Assembly (NCBI RefSeq): GCF_033542235.1
Contig: NZ_JAWRCU010000025.1
Span: 1-64,000, forward strand
DNA from: JAWRCU01 sp033542235
GTDB lineage: Bacteria; Pseudomonadota; Alphaproteobacteria; Rhizobiales; Rhizobiaceae
Direction of reading: 5' to 3'
DNA length: 64,000 nucleotides
A model generated the notes under the pieces. It was given only the letters and a program-made list of their open reading frames with translations. It ran no database searches and was not told where the DNA came from. Positions 52,094 through 60,274 of the stretch are shown here, piece after piece; position 1 is the stretch's first letter; each line of letters opens with the position of its first letter. The position numbers were made by a program, and so were the translations under genes.

Positions 52094-52878
52094 GGTTTGA
52101 TCTCGGTTACGGCCGGCACCACCTTGCGGCGTCGGCGCAGCCACCAGACGCCGATCAGGTCGAGTGCTCCGCGCAAGCCCCGGTCGAAGATACCGTAGTT
52201 GGATTTGCCGTGCCGGCGCGGCCGGTCGACGACGTCGATATGGACGACGCCGTAGCCTTCGCGCAGCACCAGGGCAGGCATGTAGCGATGCCAGCCGTCG
52301 AAATAGGGAAGCCGGCGGAAGATGTCGGTGCGAACCGCCTTGAGTCCGCAACCGGAATCTCGCGTGCCGTCCTTGAGGATCGCTTCGCGCAACCCATTCG
52401 CGAATTTGGAGGCAAGCTGCTTGAGCCTGGTGTCGGTTCGCTTCAGCCGCTGGCCGGCGGCTATTCCCACGGCCGGACCGGCGGCCTCCAACGCGTCGGC
52501 CAGTTTCGGCAGATAGGCAGGATCGTTCTGGCCGTCGCCATCCATGGTAACGACGACGGCGCCCCTTGCTGCAAGAACGCCTGAACGGACGGCGGCACTC
52601 TGGCCGGCCGAGCGGTCGTGTCGAACGTGGCGCAGGTGGCTGTCGCCCCTGGCGATGCGCTCGGCCAGTACCCTTCCGGTGGCGTCCGTCGAGCCGTCGT
52701 CCACCACGATCACCTCGTAATCGCGGCCGGACAAAGCCGTGTCCACCTCGTCGAGCAGGAAAGCGAGGTTCTGGGCTTCGTTGCGGCAGGGAATGACGAC
52801 CGAAATGGCCGGCGCTTGGGCTTCAGGCATGAAATGTTTCCGGGAAATCGCGGCCTCATTAACATCGGGCGGGGCCAT
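52090..52878 (-). CDS. GT2 polyprenyl-phosphate glycosyltransferase (DPM-like)
   Basis: This 262-residue GT-A enzyme transfers a sugar from its nucleotide form to undecaprenyl phosphate. The nucleotide-binding VVIPCRNEAQNLAFLLDEV and VVDDGSTDATG are followed by the metal-binding DGDGQNDP. It carries no C-terminal membrane helices, so it acts at the inner face of the membrane. ATG 52878 has GAGGT six bases upstream; ATG 52830 is an alternative. First gene of the trio with LABN and GT39, and translationally coupled to LABN. Sugar identity is unknown. Confidence 0.92.
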   Translation of the reverse strand: MAPPDVNEAAISRKHFMPEAQAPAISVVIPCRNEAQNLAFLLDEVDTALSGRDYEVIVVDDGSTDATGRVLAERIARGDSHLRHVRHDRSAGQSAAVRSGVLAARGAVVVTMDGDGQNDPAYLPKLADALEAAGPAVGIAAGQRLKRTDTRLKQLASKFANGLREAILKDGTRDSGCGLKAVRTDIFRRLPYFDGWHRYMPALVLREGYGVVHIDVVDRPRRHGKSNYGIFDRGLRGALDLIGVWWLRRRRKVVPAVTEIKP

Positions 52879-52922
52879 GCGCTACCTCGCAGATTGCGGC
52901 TTTGTGGCTGAGGGGAAGTGCA

Positions 52923-52997
52923 GGGGACAGTTTACTTTTTGCCGCCCGCGCTCGCCCGAGCCGCTCTGCTCTTCTGTGGAAAAAAGTAGCAGTCCCC
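52923..52997. repeat. Short inverted-repeat element, GGGGACA family, copy 2
   Basis: This 75-base element has ends GGGGACAGTTTACTTTTTGC and AAAAAGTAGCAGTCCCC, which are near-complements. It is the same family as 33295-33376. It lies between the GT2 and TPP-enzyme genes, which are both on the minus strand. Confidence 0.75.
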
Positions 52998-53009
52998 GGT
53001 GCACCCCCT

Positions 53010-54659
53010 TCATCGCCGTTCGCGGATATCCGACAGCGTTCGGGTTGGGGTGATCGCCTCGGGGTCAAGCCTCACTTCGATGATCGATGGCTTGCCGCTC
53101 GCCCGAGCGCGCTCGAAGGCCGACGCAAAGTCCGCGGTCTTCTCGACCGTCTCGCCATGGCCGCCATAGGCTCGGGCAAGCACCGCGAAATCAGGGTTCC
53201 TGAGGTCGGTGGCCGTGATGCGGCCTGGATATTCGCGCTCCTGATGCATGCGGATGGTGCCGTAGATGCCATTGTTGACGACGATCACGATGATCGGCAG
53301 TTCGTATTGCACGGCTGTGGCGAATTCCTGGCCGTTCATGAGGAAGCAGCCGTCGCCGGCAAAGGCGACCACGAGCTTGTCCGGGAAGAGCTCCTTGGCC
53401 GCCACCGCGGCAGGCGTGCCGTAGCCCATGGAGCCTGAAGTCGGCGCAGCCTGCGTGCCGAAACGGCGGAAACGGTGGAAGCGATGCACCCACGTCGCAT
53501 AGTTTCCAGCACCGTTGGTGAAGATTACGTCTTCCGGGAGCACGCTTTCCAGATAGGACATGATCGGCCCCATCTGCACCGGGCCCGGGCCTGTCTCCGG
53601 CGGCGTCGACCAGTCCAGATAGGCGCCATGCAAGCTGGTCGCCTCATCCTCCCAGATCGGCGGCGCGGCTGGTTTCAGTTCGGCAAAGGCGCGCGCGAAA
53701 GCGTCCGGCGAGGCGTTGATCGCCAGCGTCGGCCGATAGACCCGGCCGAGTTCGTTCGTATCGGGATGAACATGGACGAGTTTCTGATCGGGGTAGGGGC
53801 TCTTGAGCAGCGTGTAGTCGGATGATGGCATCTCTCCCAGCCGCCCGCCGACCAGCAGCACGAGGTCGGACTGCTTTATGTAGTTTGCCAATTTCGGGTT
53901 GATGCCGATGCCGACGTCTCCGGCATAACAAGGGTGGAGGTGATCGAACAGCATCTGCCGGCGGAAGGAGCAGCCGACAGGCAGCGCCCAGGCCTCGGCT
54001 GCTTTTTCGATCGCCGCCTTGGCTTCCCCGCTCCAGCGACTGCCGCCGAGGATCGCGACCGGCCGCCGCGAGTTCACCAGCAGATTCTCGAGTTCCCCCA
54101 TATGCGCCGCAGACGGGTCGGTCTCGACCGGCACGTAGGGCAGTGCGGCCGGCGCTTCCGCCTCTTCCGTCAGCATGTCTTCCGGTAGCGCGATCACCAC
54201 CGGGCCCGGGCGACCGGAGGTTGCGACGGCGAAAGCACGGGTCACGAGTTCGGGGATTCGTGCCGGGTCGTCGATCTCGGTCACCCATTTGGCGATGCCG
54301 CCGAAGAAGCGGCGATAGTCGACTTCCTGGAACGCCTCGCGGTCGCGTATGCCGCGTGCGATCTGGCCGATGAACAGGATCAGGGGGGTCGAATCCTGCA
54401 TGGCGATGTGGATGCCGGCGGAAGCGTTCGTGGACCCGGGGCCGCGCGTGACGAAACACACGCCCGGTTTGCCGGTCAGCTTGCCGTGGCAATCCGCCAT
54501 CATTGCCGCACCGCCTTCCTGGCGGCAGACGATGGTCTTGATGCGGGAATCATGGAGCGCGTCGAGCACCGCGAGATAGCTTTCGCCGGGCACGCAATAG
54601 ATCCGCTCGACGCGGTTTGCTTCCAGAGCTTCGACGATCAGTTGTCCGCCGGTTCTCAT
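53010..54659 (-). CDS. Thiamine-pyrophosphate-dependent enzyme (acetolactate-synthase-like)
   Basis: This 549-residue enzyme has the three TPP-family domains. Glu26 (CVPGESYLAV) is the cofactor-activating residue. The cofactor/metal motif starts GDGCFLMNGQEFATAVQYEL and ends VVNN. TRGPGSTNASAGIHIAMQDS is shared with acetolactate synthase, oxalyl-CoA decarboxylase and 2-hydroxyacyl-CoA lyase. No FAD-dependence can be judged. The start overlaps the CoA-transferase stop (ATGA), so the two are coupled and the substrate may be an acyl-CoA. A role in branched-chain amino acid synthesis is unlikely in this setting. Confidence 0.88.
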   Translation of the reverse strand: MRTGGQLIVEALEANRVERIYCVPGESYLAVLDALHDSRIKTIVCRQEGGAAMMADCHGKLTGKPGVCFVTRGPGSTNASAGIHIAMQDSTPLILFIGQIARGIRDREAFQEVDYRRFFGGIAKWVTEIDDPARIPELVTRAFAVATSGRPGPVVIALPEDMLTEEAEAPAALPYVPVETDPSAAHMGELENLLVNSRRPVAILGGSRWSGEAKAAIEKAAEAWALPVGCSFRRQMLFDHLHPCYAGDVGIGINPKLANYIKQSDLVLLVGGRLGEMPSSDYTLLKSPYPDQKLVHVHPDTNELGRVYRPTLAINASPDAFARAFAELKPAAPPIWEDEATSLHGAYLDWSTPPETGPGPVQMGPIMSYLESVLPEDVIFTNGAGNYATWVHRFHRFRRFGTQAAPTSGSMGYGTPAAVAAKELFPDKLVVAFAGDGCFLMNGQEFATAVQYELPIIVIVVNNGIYGTIRMHQEREYPGRITATDLRNPDFAVLARAYGGHGETVEKTADFASAFERARASGKPSIIEVRLDPEAITPTRTLSDIRERR

Positions 54660-55828
54660 TCGCCTGGCTTCTCCAGTTCTTCAAGGATTTCCGCCGTATG
54701 CTCGCCAAGCCTCGGCGAGGGGCGTCCATAGGCAAGCGGGGTCTTCGACATCAGCATGGGCGAGCGCACTCCGGGGAGGCTGTTGCCGTGGCCGTCGTCG
54801 AGATCGATCTTCATGCCGCGCGCGATGACCTGCGGATCGGCGAACATCTCGCCGATCGTGTTGATCGGGCTCGCCGGAACGCCGGCCGCCTCGAGCTTGG
54901 CCAACAGGGAATGATGCCCGAACGTGGCTACCGCGGGGACGAGCGCCGCGCGCAGCGCCTCGCGATTGGCGACACGGGCCGCATTGGTCGAGAAGCGCGG
55001 GTCGGACGCAATATCCAGCCCGAGCACCGCACACAGCTTCCGGAACTGACCGTCGTTGCCGACGGCGAGGATGATGTGCCCGTCCTTCACAGGCAGCACC
55101 TCATAGGGCGCGATATTGGGGTGTGCGTTGCCCATCTGCCGCGGTGAGTTGCCCGACACGAGATAGTTCAGGTTCTGGTTGGCGAGCACGGAGATCTGCG
55201 CGTCGAATAGCGCCATGTCGATGAACTGGCCTTCGCCTGTCTTCTCCGCGTGGCGCAGCGCAGCCTGGATCGCGATCACCGTGTAAAGGCCGGTGAAGAG
55301 GTCGGTGACCGCGACGCCGACCTTCTGTGGCTCGCCTCCGGCTGGGCCGGTGATCGACATCAGCCCCGACATGCCCTGGATGATGAAATCGTAGCCTGCT
55401 CGTGCGGCGTAGGGCCCGTCCTGGCCGAAGCCGGTGATCGAACAATAGACAAGACGCGGATTGATTTTCGACAGGCTTTCGTAGTCGAGGCCGTATTTCC
55501 TGAGGCCGCCGAGCTTGAAATTCTCGATCAGCACGTCGGCATTGGCGACAAGCCGCCGCACCTGATCGGCACCTTCGGGCGTCGAGAAGTCGATCGCGAT
55601 CGAGCGCTTGCCGCGGTTGCAGGCATGATAATAGGCGGCCGAAAGGTTTTCGCCGTCCTCGCCCTCGACGAAAGGCGGCCCCCATTTGCGCGTATCGTCG
55701 CCGCCGTCCGGGTTCTCGACCTTGATCACGTCGGCGCCGAGATCCGCCAGCATCTGCCCGGCCCAGGGGCCAGCGAGAATGCGCGCCAGCTCGATGACCC
55801 GCACGCCTTTCAATGGGGGACTAGCCAT
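54656..55828 (-). CDS. CaiB/BaiF family (class III) CoA transferase
   Basis: This 390-residue enzyme moves CoA between carboxylic acids. The N-terminal LKGVRVIELARILAGPWAGQMLADLGADVIKVENPDGGD carries the family signature, and the catalytic Asp is expected in the region ending ALFDAQISVL. Ends with the interlocked C-terminal GEHTAEILEELEKPGE. I choose ATG 55828 (MASPPLKG); the TTG at 55873 only adds a basic leader. It lies upstream of and overlaps the TPP enzyme, so a CoA-activation-then-cleavage sequence is plausible. No acyl-CoA dehydrogenase is near. Confidence 0.9.
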   Translation of the reverse strand: MASPPLKGVRVIELARILAGPWAGQMLADLGADVIKVENPDGGDDTRKWGPPFVEGEDGENLSAAYYHACNRGKRSIAIDFSTPEGADQVRRLVANADVLIENFKLGGLRKYGLDYESLSKINPRLVYCSITGFGQDGPYAARAGYDFIIQGMSGLMSITGPAGGEPQKVGVAVTDLFTGLYTVIAIQAALRHAEKTGEGQFIDMALFDAQISVLANQNLNYLVSGNSPRQMGNAHPNIAPYEVLPVKDGHIILAVGNDGQFRKLCAVLGLDIASDPRFSTNAARVANREALRAALVPAVATFGHHSLLAKLEAAGVPASPINTIGEMFADPQVIARGMKIDLDDGHGNSLPGVRSPMLMSKTPLAYGRPSPRLGEHTAEILEELEKPGE

Positions 55829-55911
55829 GGATCGCCGACAGCTCCGAAGTCTTTCGCCGGCGCTGCCTAGCAAAGCGCGGGGAAACTGTCACCCTGTGAC
55901 AGGTTGACGGG

Positions 55912-56958
55912 TCAGCCTGTCACTCGCACGACGACCTTTCCGAACGGTCCACGCTGCAAGTGATAGAGCGCGGCGGGCAGGTCGGCCAGGGCATATTCCG
56001 CATCGATTACCGGCTTGAGGCCGGTCCGGTCGATGGCGCGGACGAAATCCTCGAGCGCCCGTCGATGGCCGACCTGGATGCCTTCCACGACGAGTTGCTT
56101 TTGCGCGAGCGGCCGGAAATGGCCGGAAATCTCGAAGCCCTCCAGCACGCCGATCAGCGAGACCCGGCCGGAAATGGCCGCGGCCTCCAATCCACGGCCG
56201 AAGTGGGTGCCGCCGACAATTTCCAAGACATGGTCGGCGCCGCGGTCCCCCGTCAGGCGGTAAACGGCCTCCACCCAGTCCTCCTTGTTACGGTTGATCC
56301 CGTGCTTGGCGCCGAGTGCCTTGGCGCGGTCGAGCTTGGCGTCGTCGCCAGAAACGACGATCGCTTCCGCGCCATGCATGGCTGCAAGCTGCAGGGCGAA
56401 CAGCGCGACACCGCCGGTGCCCTGCACCAGAACGGTCTGGCCGGCGCGCAGGTCCCCGCGCTCGACCAGCGCGGTCCAGGCGGTGAGCCCGGCGCAGGGC
56501 AGCGTGCTCGCCTCCGCGTCAGTCAGGCTTTCCGGGGCTTTAACCGCCCAGTCCTGGTCGAGCACAATATACTGGGAAAGCACTCCCTGATGCTGGCCTC
56601 CCAGCGTGGTCGCGCCGTAGTTACGGCCGGTTCCCGAACCCGGTCCGTCGATCCAGCCCGGAATGAAGGTGGAGATCACGCGGTCACCTGCCTTGAAGCG
56701 CTTCACATCTTCACCTGCGGCCACGACGACGCCGGCGGCGTCTGAAGCAGGCACGAACGGCCGCAATCCAGCGGGGAGTCCAAAGCCGCGGTCGATGAGA
56801 AGAAGGTCGCGATAGTTGAGCGACACGGCCGAGACCTTGACGAGGATCTCGTTGGCTGCAGGCTCGGGAATAGGCGTCTCGCCGAGTTCCAGATGGTCGC
56901 GACCTGTATCCGTCAATGCCCACCGCTGCATCGCGCCTGTCCTGACATGCTGGTTCAT
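55912..56958 (-). CDS. Medium-chain NAD(P)-dependent dehydrogenase, quinone-oxidoreductase-like
   Basis: This 348-residue medium-chain dehydrogenase/reductase has the N-terminal GroES-like fold and the Rossmann segment VLVQGTGGVALFALQLAAMHGAE. The catalytic-zinc residues of true alcohol dehydrogenases are not evident, so a quinone-oxidoreductase or enone-reductase role is more likely. ATG 56958 follows CGGAG by about seven bases; the frame extending to 57222 enters the LysR gene and is rejected. It is divergent from LysR, its likely regulator, and near the TPP/CoA-transferase pair but separated from it by 84 bases. Confidence 0.9.
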   Translation of the reverse strand: MNQHVRTGAMQRWALTDTGRDHLELGETPIPEPAANEILVKVSAVSLNYRDLLLIDRGFGLPAGLRPFVPASDAAGVVVAAGEDVKRFKAGDRVISTFIPGWIDGPGSGTGRNYGATTLGGQHQGVLSQYIVLDQDWAVKAPESLTDAEASTLPCAGLTAWTALVERGDLRAGQTVLVQGTGGVALFALQLAAMHGAEAIVVSGDDAKLDRAKALGAKHGINRNKEDWVEAVYRLTGDRGADHVLEIVGGTHFGRGLEAAAISGRVSLIGVLEGFEISGHFRPLAQKQLVVEGIQVGHRRALEDFVRAIDRTGLKPVIDAEYALADLPAALYHLQRGPFGKVVVRVTG

Positions 56959-57064
56959 CACTGGCTCCGTTGGAAGATAGGCCGGCAAGATATTCGCTCC
57001 TAGTGAATTGCAGTGCGGGTAGTATTTCCGTTTAATGTATCCGAATGTTCTACAATGGTGGACA

Positions 57065-57964
57065 ATGGCCGACCGACTGAGTGGAATCCGCGAATTCGTG
57101 ACTGTGGTGGAGGCGGGCAGCTTCGCCGCTGCGGCGGGGCGGCTGAATCTCTCCCGCTCGGCAGTCGGCAAGGCAGTGGCCCGATTGGAGACACGGCTTG
57201 GCGTGCGGCTGTGCCACCGCACGACAAGAGTGCTCAGCCTTACTGAAGATGGGCTTGCCTTTTACGAGCGCTGCCTCCGTGTTCTGCGGCAGCTCGAGGA
57301 GGCTGAGATGGCGCTGGAGTCGGGCCGCGCGGAGCCGGTCGGCAAGGTCCGCGTCACGGTCCCGGTCGTGTTCGGTCGCCATTGCGTCGCGCCTGTCCTC
57401 TATGAGGTGGCGAGCAGGCATCCGGGGCTCGTGCTGGAAATCGGCTTCACCGACCGGCCGGTCGACCTTGTCGAGGAGGGCTACGACCTGGCCATCCGCA
57501 ACGGTACGCTCCCTGATCATCCGGGCCTCATGGCCCGTACGCTCGCCCGGCAGCGGATGGTTGTCTGTGCCTCTCTCGCCTATCTCGAAAAGCAGGGAAG
57601 GCCCAGATCGTTGGCCGAGCTACCGTCGCATCAGGCGATAGACTATGCGCGACCGCAGTACACGCGCACCTGGCTGTTTCCAGACAGGCAGAGCGGAACC
57701 ACGGAGATCGCGATGAACGGCCGCATCCGGCTGGACGACCTGGAGGCGATGTGCGACGCCGCCGCCGCCGGGCTGGGGCTCGCATGGCTGCCTTGCTGGC
57801 TGATCCGGCCACGCGTCGCGAAAGGCGAGCTTGTCCGCCTCGACGATTTTCCGAAGGCCGAATTCAACAGCTCGGCGCTCTGGCCGCGGGCGCCTTTCCT
57901 ACCGTCGCGCGTACGCGTGCTCATCGACGCGCTGGCGGCTCGGCTACCGGGCATGATGGGATGA
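57065..57964 (+). CDS. LysR family transcriptional regulator
   Basis: This 299-residue LysR-type regulator has the N-terminal winged helix in FVTVVEAGSFAAAAGRLNLSRSAVGKAVARLETRLGVRLCHRTTR. The effector-binding domain fills 90-295 (GKVRVTVPVVFGRHCVAPVLYEVASRHPGLVLEIGFTDR). I prefer ATG 57065 (MADRLSGI) because the helix-turn-helix then starts at the usual place; 57035 adds ten residues. It is divergent from the dehydrogenase gene, with 106 bases between the starts as drawn, the classic layout for LysR and its target. Confidence 0.91.
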   Translation: MADRLSGIREFVTVVEAGSFAAAAGRLNLSRSAVGKAVARLETRLGVRLCHRTTRVLSLTEDGLAFYERCLRVLRQLEEAEMALESGRAEPVGKVRVTVPVVFGRHCVAPVLYEVASRHPGLVLEIGFTDRPVDLVEEGYDLAIRNGTLPDHPGLMARTLARQRMVVCASLAYLEKQGRPRSLAELPSHQAIDYARPQYTRTWLFPDRQSGTTEIAMNGRIRLDDLEAMCDAAAAGLGLAWLPCWLIRPRVAKGELVRLDDFPKAEFNSSALWPRAPFLPSRVRVLIDALAARLPGMMG

Positions 57965-58001
57965 ATATCTTATGATGCGCCGACCGACGGTCGCGGCAAC
58001 A

Positions 58002-59135
58002 TCACCGCCCCGCACCTGCTCCTCGTGTCTCCCGCCGCAGTCGCCCGAAGCGGAAGCCCTCAGGCCGCGCGGCGCGCACCATCATCATCTCGCCGAGGTT
58101 TTCGTGGGTCATGAGGCCCACCAGCCGACCTGCATCATCGACGATCGCGACCGCCGGCGCGCCGGCCTCCTGCATCAGCCTCAGGCTGTGCTGGAGGCTT
58201 TTGCGCGGATGGCTCACCGGGATGTGCTTGAGCATCACTGAAGCTACCGGCGTCGCCGGACCACCTTCGCGCAGCGCCCGGATCATGGCGTCCCGCGTCA
58301 GCAGTCCGTCGAACTTGCCGTCTTGATCGACCACGGGGAACTCACGCTGGGTCGTCGCAAGCATCGCCTCTACCGCCTCGTCGATGTTGGACGAGCGCTG
58401 CAGGCTTGCGAAACTGGTGATCATCACGTCACCGACCAGCACACTGGAGGCGACGTCGCGAAGCTGCGCATTCTGCGCCTCGGCGGCTGCCGCCAGATAG
58501 ACGAAGATCGCGATGAAGATCAGCAGCGGGTTGTATAAGAGGCCGAGGAAGCCGAAAACGAAGGCGAGCCCCTGGCCGATCGTGGCCGCAATCTGGGTGG
58601 CGCGCGACCACGGCAGCCAGACTGCCAGCACGGCGCGCAGCACGCGCCCGCCATCCATCGGGAAGGCGGGGATCAGGTTGAAGAGCACCAGGAATACGTT
58701 GACGCCCGCGAGCCGCACGAAAAAATTCACATGCGGATTCTCGATCTCGGCCAGCTGATCGAAGCCGACGGAATAACCGAGGGCTGCAAAAAGGATGCCG
58801 GCGATGACCACGTTTACGAGCGGCCCGGCGATCGCGATCACGAACTCCTGTCCCGGCTGCTCCGGCATGCGCTCCAGCCTGGCGAGCCCACCGATAGGGA
58901 GCAGGGTGATGTCCGGTGTATGGATGCCGTAGCGACGGGCGGCGAGCACATGGCCGAATTCGTGGAGCACGACGCAAAGGAACACCGCGAGAATGAAGAT
59001 TACGCCTTCCCAGGCCGCGGGCGTTCCGCCCATCCGGTAATGCACGAACCAGATCCAGAGCAGCAGCAACAGGAAGGTGACATGGATGCGCACTTCCGTG
59101 CCGCCGAAGGTTCCGATCTTGAAGGACCAGGTCAT
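58002..59135 (-). CDS. Site-2 protease family (M50) zinc metalloprotease with CBS domains
   Basis: This 377-residue membrane metalloprotease has zinc motif HEFGH at 58-62 inside a helix (ILAVFLCVVLHEFGHVLAA), and the third ligand is in NLIPAFPMDGGRVLRA. The C-terminal 140 residues are a CBS pair (VGDVMITSFASLQRSSNIDEAVEAML; ASVMLKHIPVSHPRKSLQHSL) that may sense adenine nucleotides or S-adenosylmethionine and regulate cleavage. ATG 59135 follows GGAG by six bases; the frame extends to 59198. The substrate is unknown. It is in line with the hydrolase gene upstream (59-base gap). Confidence 0.92.
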   Translation of the reverse strand: MTWSFKIGTFGGTEVRIHVTFLLLLLWIWFVHYRMGGTPAAWEGVIFILAVFLCVVLHEFGHVLAARRYGIHTPDITLLPIGGLARLERMPEQPGQEFVIAIAGPLVNVVIAGILFAALGYSVGFDQLAEIENPHVNFFVRLAGVNVFLVLFNLIPAFPMDGGRVLRAVLAVWLPWSRATQIAATIGQGLAFVFGFLGLLYNPLLIFIAIFVYLAAAAEAQNAQLRDVASSVLVGDVMITSFASLQRSSNIDEAVEAMLATTQREFPVVDQDGKFDGLLTRDAMIRALREGGPATPVASVMLKHIPVSHPRKSLQHSLRLMQEAGAPAVAIVDDAGRLVGLMTHENLGEMMMVRAARPEGFRFGRLRRETRGAGAGR

Positions 59136-59194
59136 GGACTGCTCCGTCGCTCCCGACAGCAAAGGATAAACTATCCTGCCGTGAAGAAAACGGG

Positions 59195-60139
59195 TCACTG
59201 TCGGGAAGCCTCCGAAACCGCACGCTCTGCCCAGGCAGCGAAATCCTCGGTGATCACGTTCCGATTCAATTCGTTGAGGGATTCGTGCCGGGTTTCGCCA
59301 TAAACTTTTGTAACGACATCAGAAAACCCCATTCGCTTCAAGCGCGTAGCGAGGTCGAGCACAGCCTTGCCGCCGCTGGTCGCGGGGTCGTTCTCGCCGC
59401 CGACGAGGTTGAACGGCAGTTCTTTGCGCACGCCGGCGAAATTGCGGTCGTCAGCGCCGAAGAAGACGAGATGGAAGACATTGATCCACATCGAGATGGA
59501 TGCGTTCCAGCCGCAAAGAGGGTCGGCCACGTATTTGTCGACCTCGGTCGGGTCGCGTGACAGCCAGTCGAATTCTGTGCGGCGGTCGGTGACCTGTTTC
59601 GACCAGGCGCCGAAAGTGAGCTGCGGCAGAATGCGGGATGGCACGTCCGAGCCGAGCCGGAAGCGTTCCCACGCCAGGATCGCTTGCGCAAACCGGCCGA
59701 GCAAGCCTGCGGAGAAGTTGGCGTTCCAGATCGCCGCTGCCGCAACGCGCGCGGAGTGCATTAGGACGAAGTTCATGGCGACCAGCCCGCCCATCGAATG
59801 TCCGAAGACGATGACCGGCAGGCCGGGCTGCTCCAAGGCGATCAGGTCGTGGATTGCCGCGACGTCGGCAATTAGCTTCGCGACCCCGTCGGGCCGGCCG
59901 AACATGCCCTGCGGCGCATCGGGCGCCGTCGTTCCGCCGTGACCGCGGTGGTCATGTGCATAGACATGGAAGCCGTGCGCGGCCATCGCCTCGGCAAAGC
60001 GGCCGTAACGGGCTGCATGCTCTGCAATACCGTGATTGACTTGTATAATGCCGAGCGGCGCGGCCTGGGCGCGGCGGACATAGAGCTTGAGTTGCGCGCC
60101 GCTGGGCGACTGAACTATCCGGTGATCGCTGAACGACAT
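59195..60139 (-). CDS. Alpha/beta hydrolase, monoacylglycerol-lipase-like
   Basis: This 314-residue serine hydrolase has the nucleophile in VFGHSMGGLVAMNFV, the acid in GGENDPATSGG and the His in ETRHESLNE. The N-terminal part (QVNHGIAEHAARYGRFAEAMAAHGFHVYAHDHRGHG) is that of lysophospholipase/monoacylglycerol lipases. No signal peptide, so it is cytoplasmic. ATG 60139 is chosen; the frame running to 60550 overlaps the divergent RNase gene. It probably acts on monoacylglycerols or similar esters. Confidence 0.91.
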   Translation of the reverse strand: MSFSDHRIVQSPSGAQLKLYVRRAQAAPLGIIQVNHGIAEHAARYGRFAEAMAAHGFHVYAHDHRGHGGTTAPDAPQGMFGRPDGVAKLIADVAAIHDLIALEQPGLPVIVFGHSMGGLVAMNFVLMHSARVAAAAIWNANFSAGLLGRFAQAILAWERFRLGSDVPSRILPQLTFGAWSKQVTDRRTEFDWLSRDPTEVDKYVADPLCGWNASISMWINVFHLVFFGADDRNFAGVRKELPFNLVGGENDPATSGGKAVLDLATRLKRMGFSDVVTKVYGETRHESLNELNRNVITEDFAAWAERAVSEASRQ

Positions 60140-60274
60140 CCGCGCTTCTCCTGGCTCGCCTTCGGTAACGTCATCCTGCGGTTGCGAAAGCATATTTGGT
60201 TTGTGCCGGCGCGCGTTTTGCGTCAATCGAACCTGATATGGTTTCAGCAAACCGCCCGGAAAATGGGAGGTATC

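Noticed and set aside
59939..60274. N-terminal extension of RNase T2 and the mirrored extension of the hydrolase to 60550
   Set aside because: The two extensions overlap each other on opposite strands. Ribosome-binding sites and the RNase signal peptide support the shorter starts.
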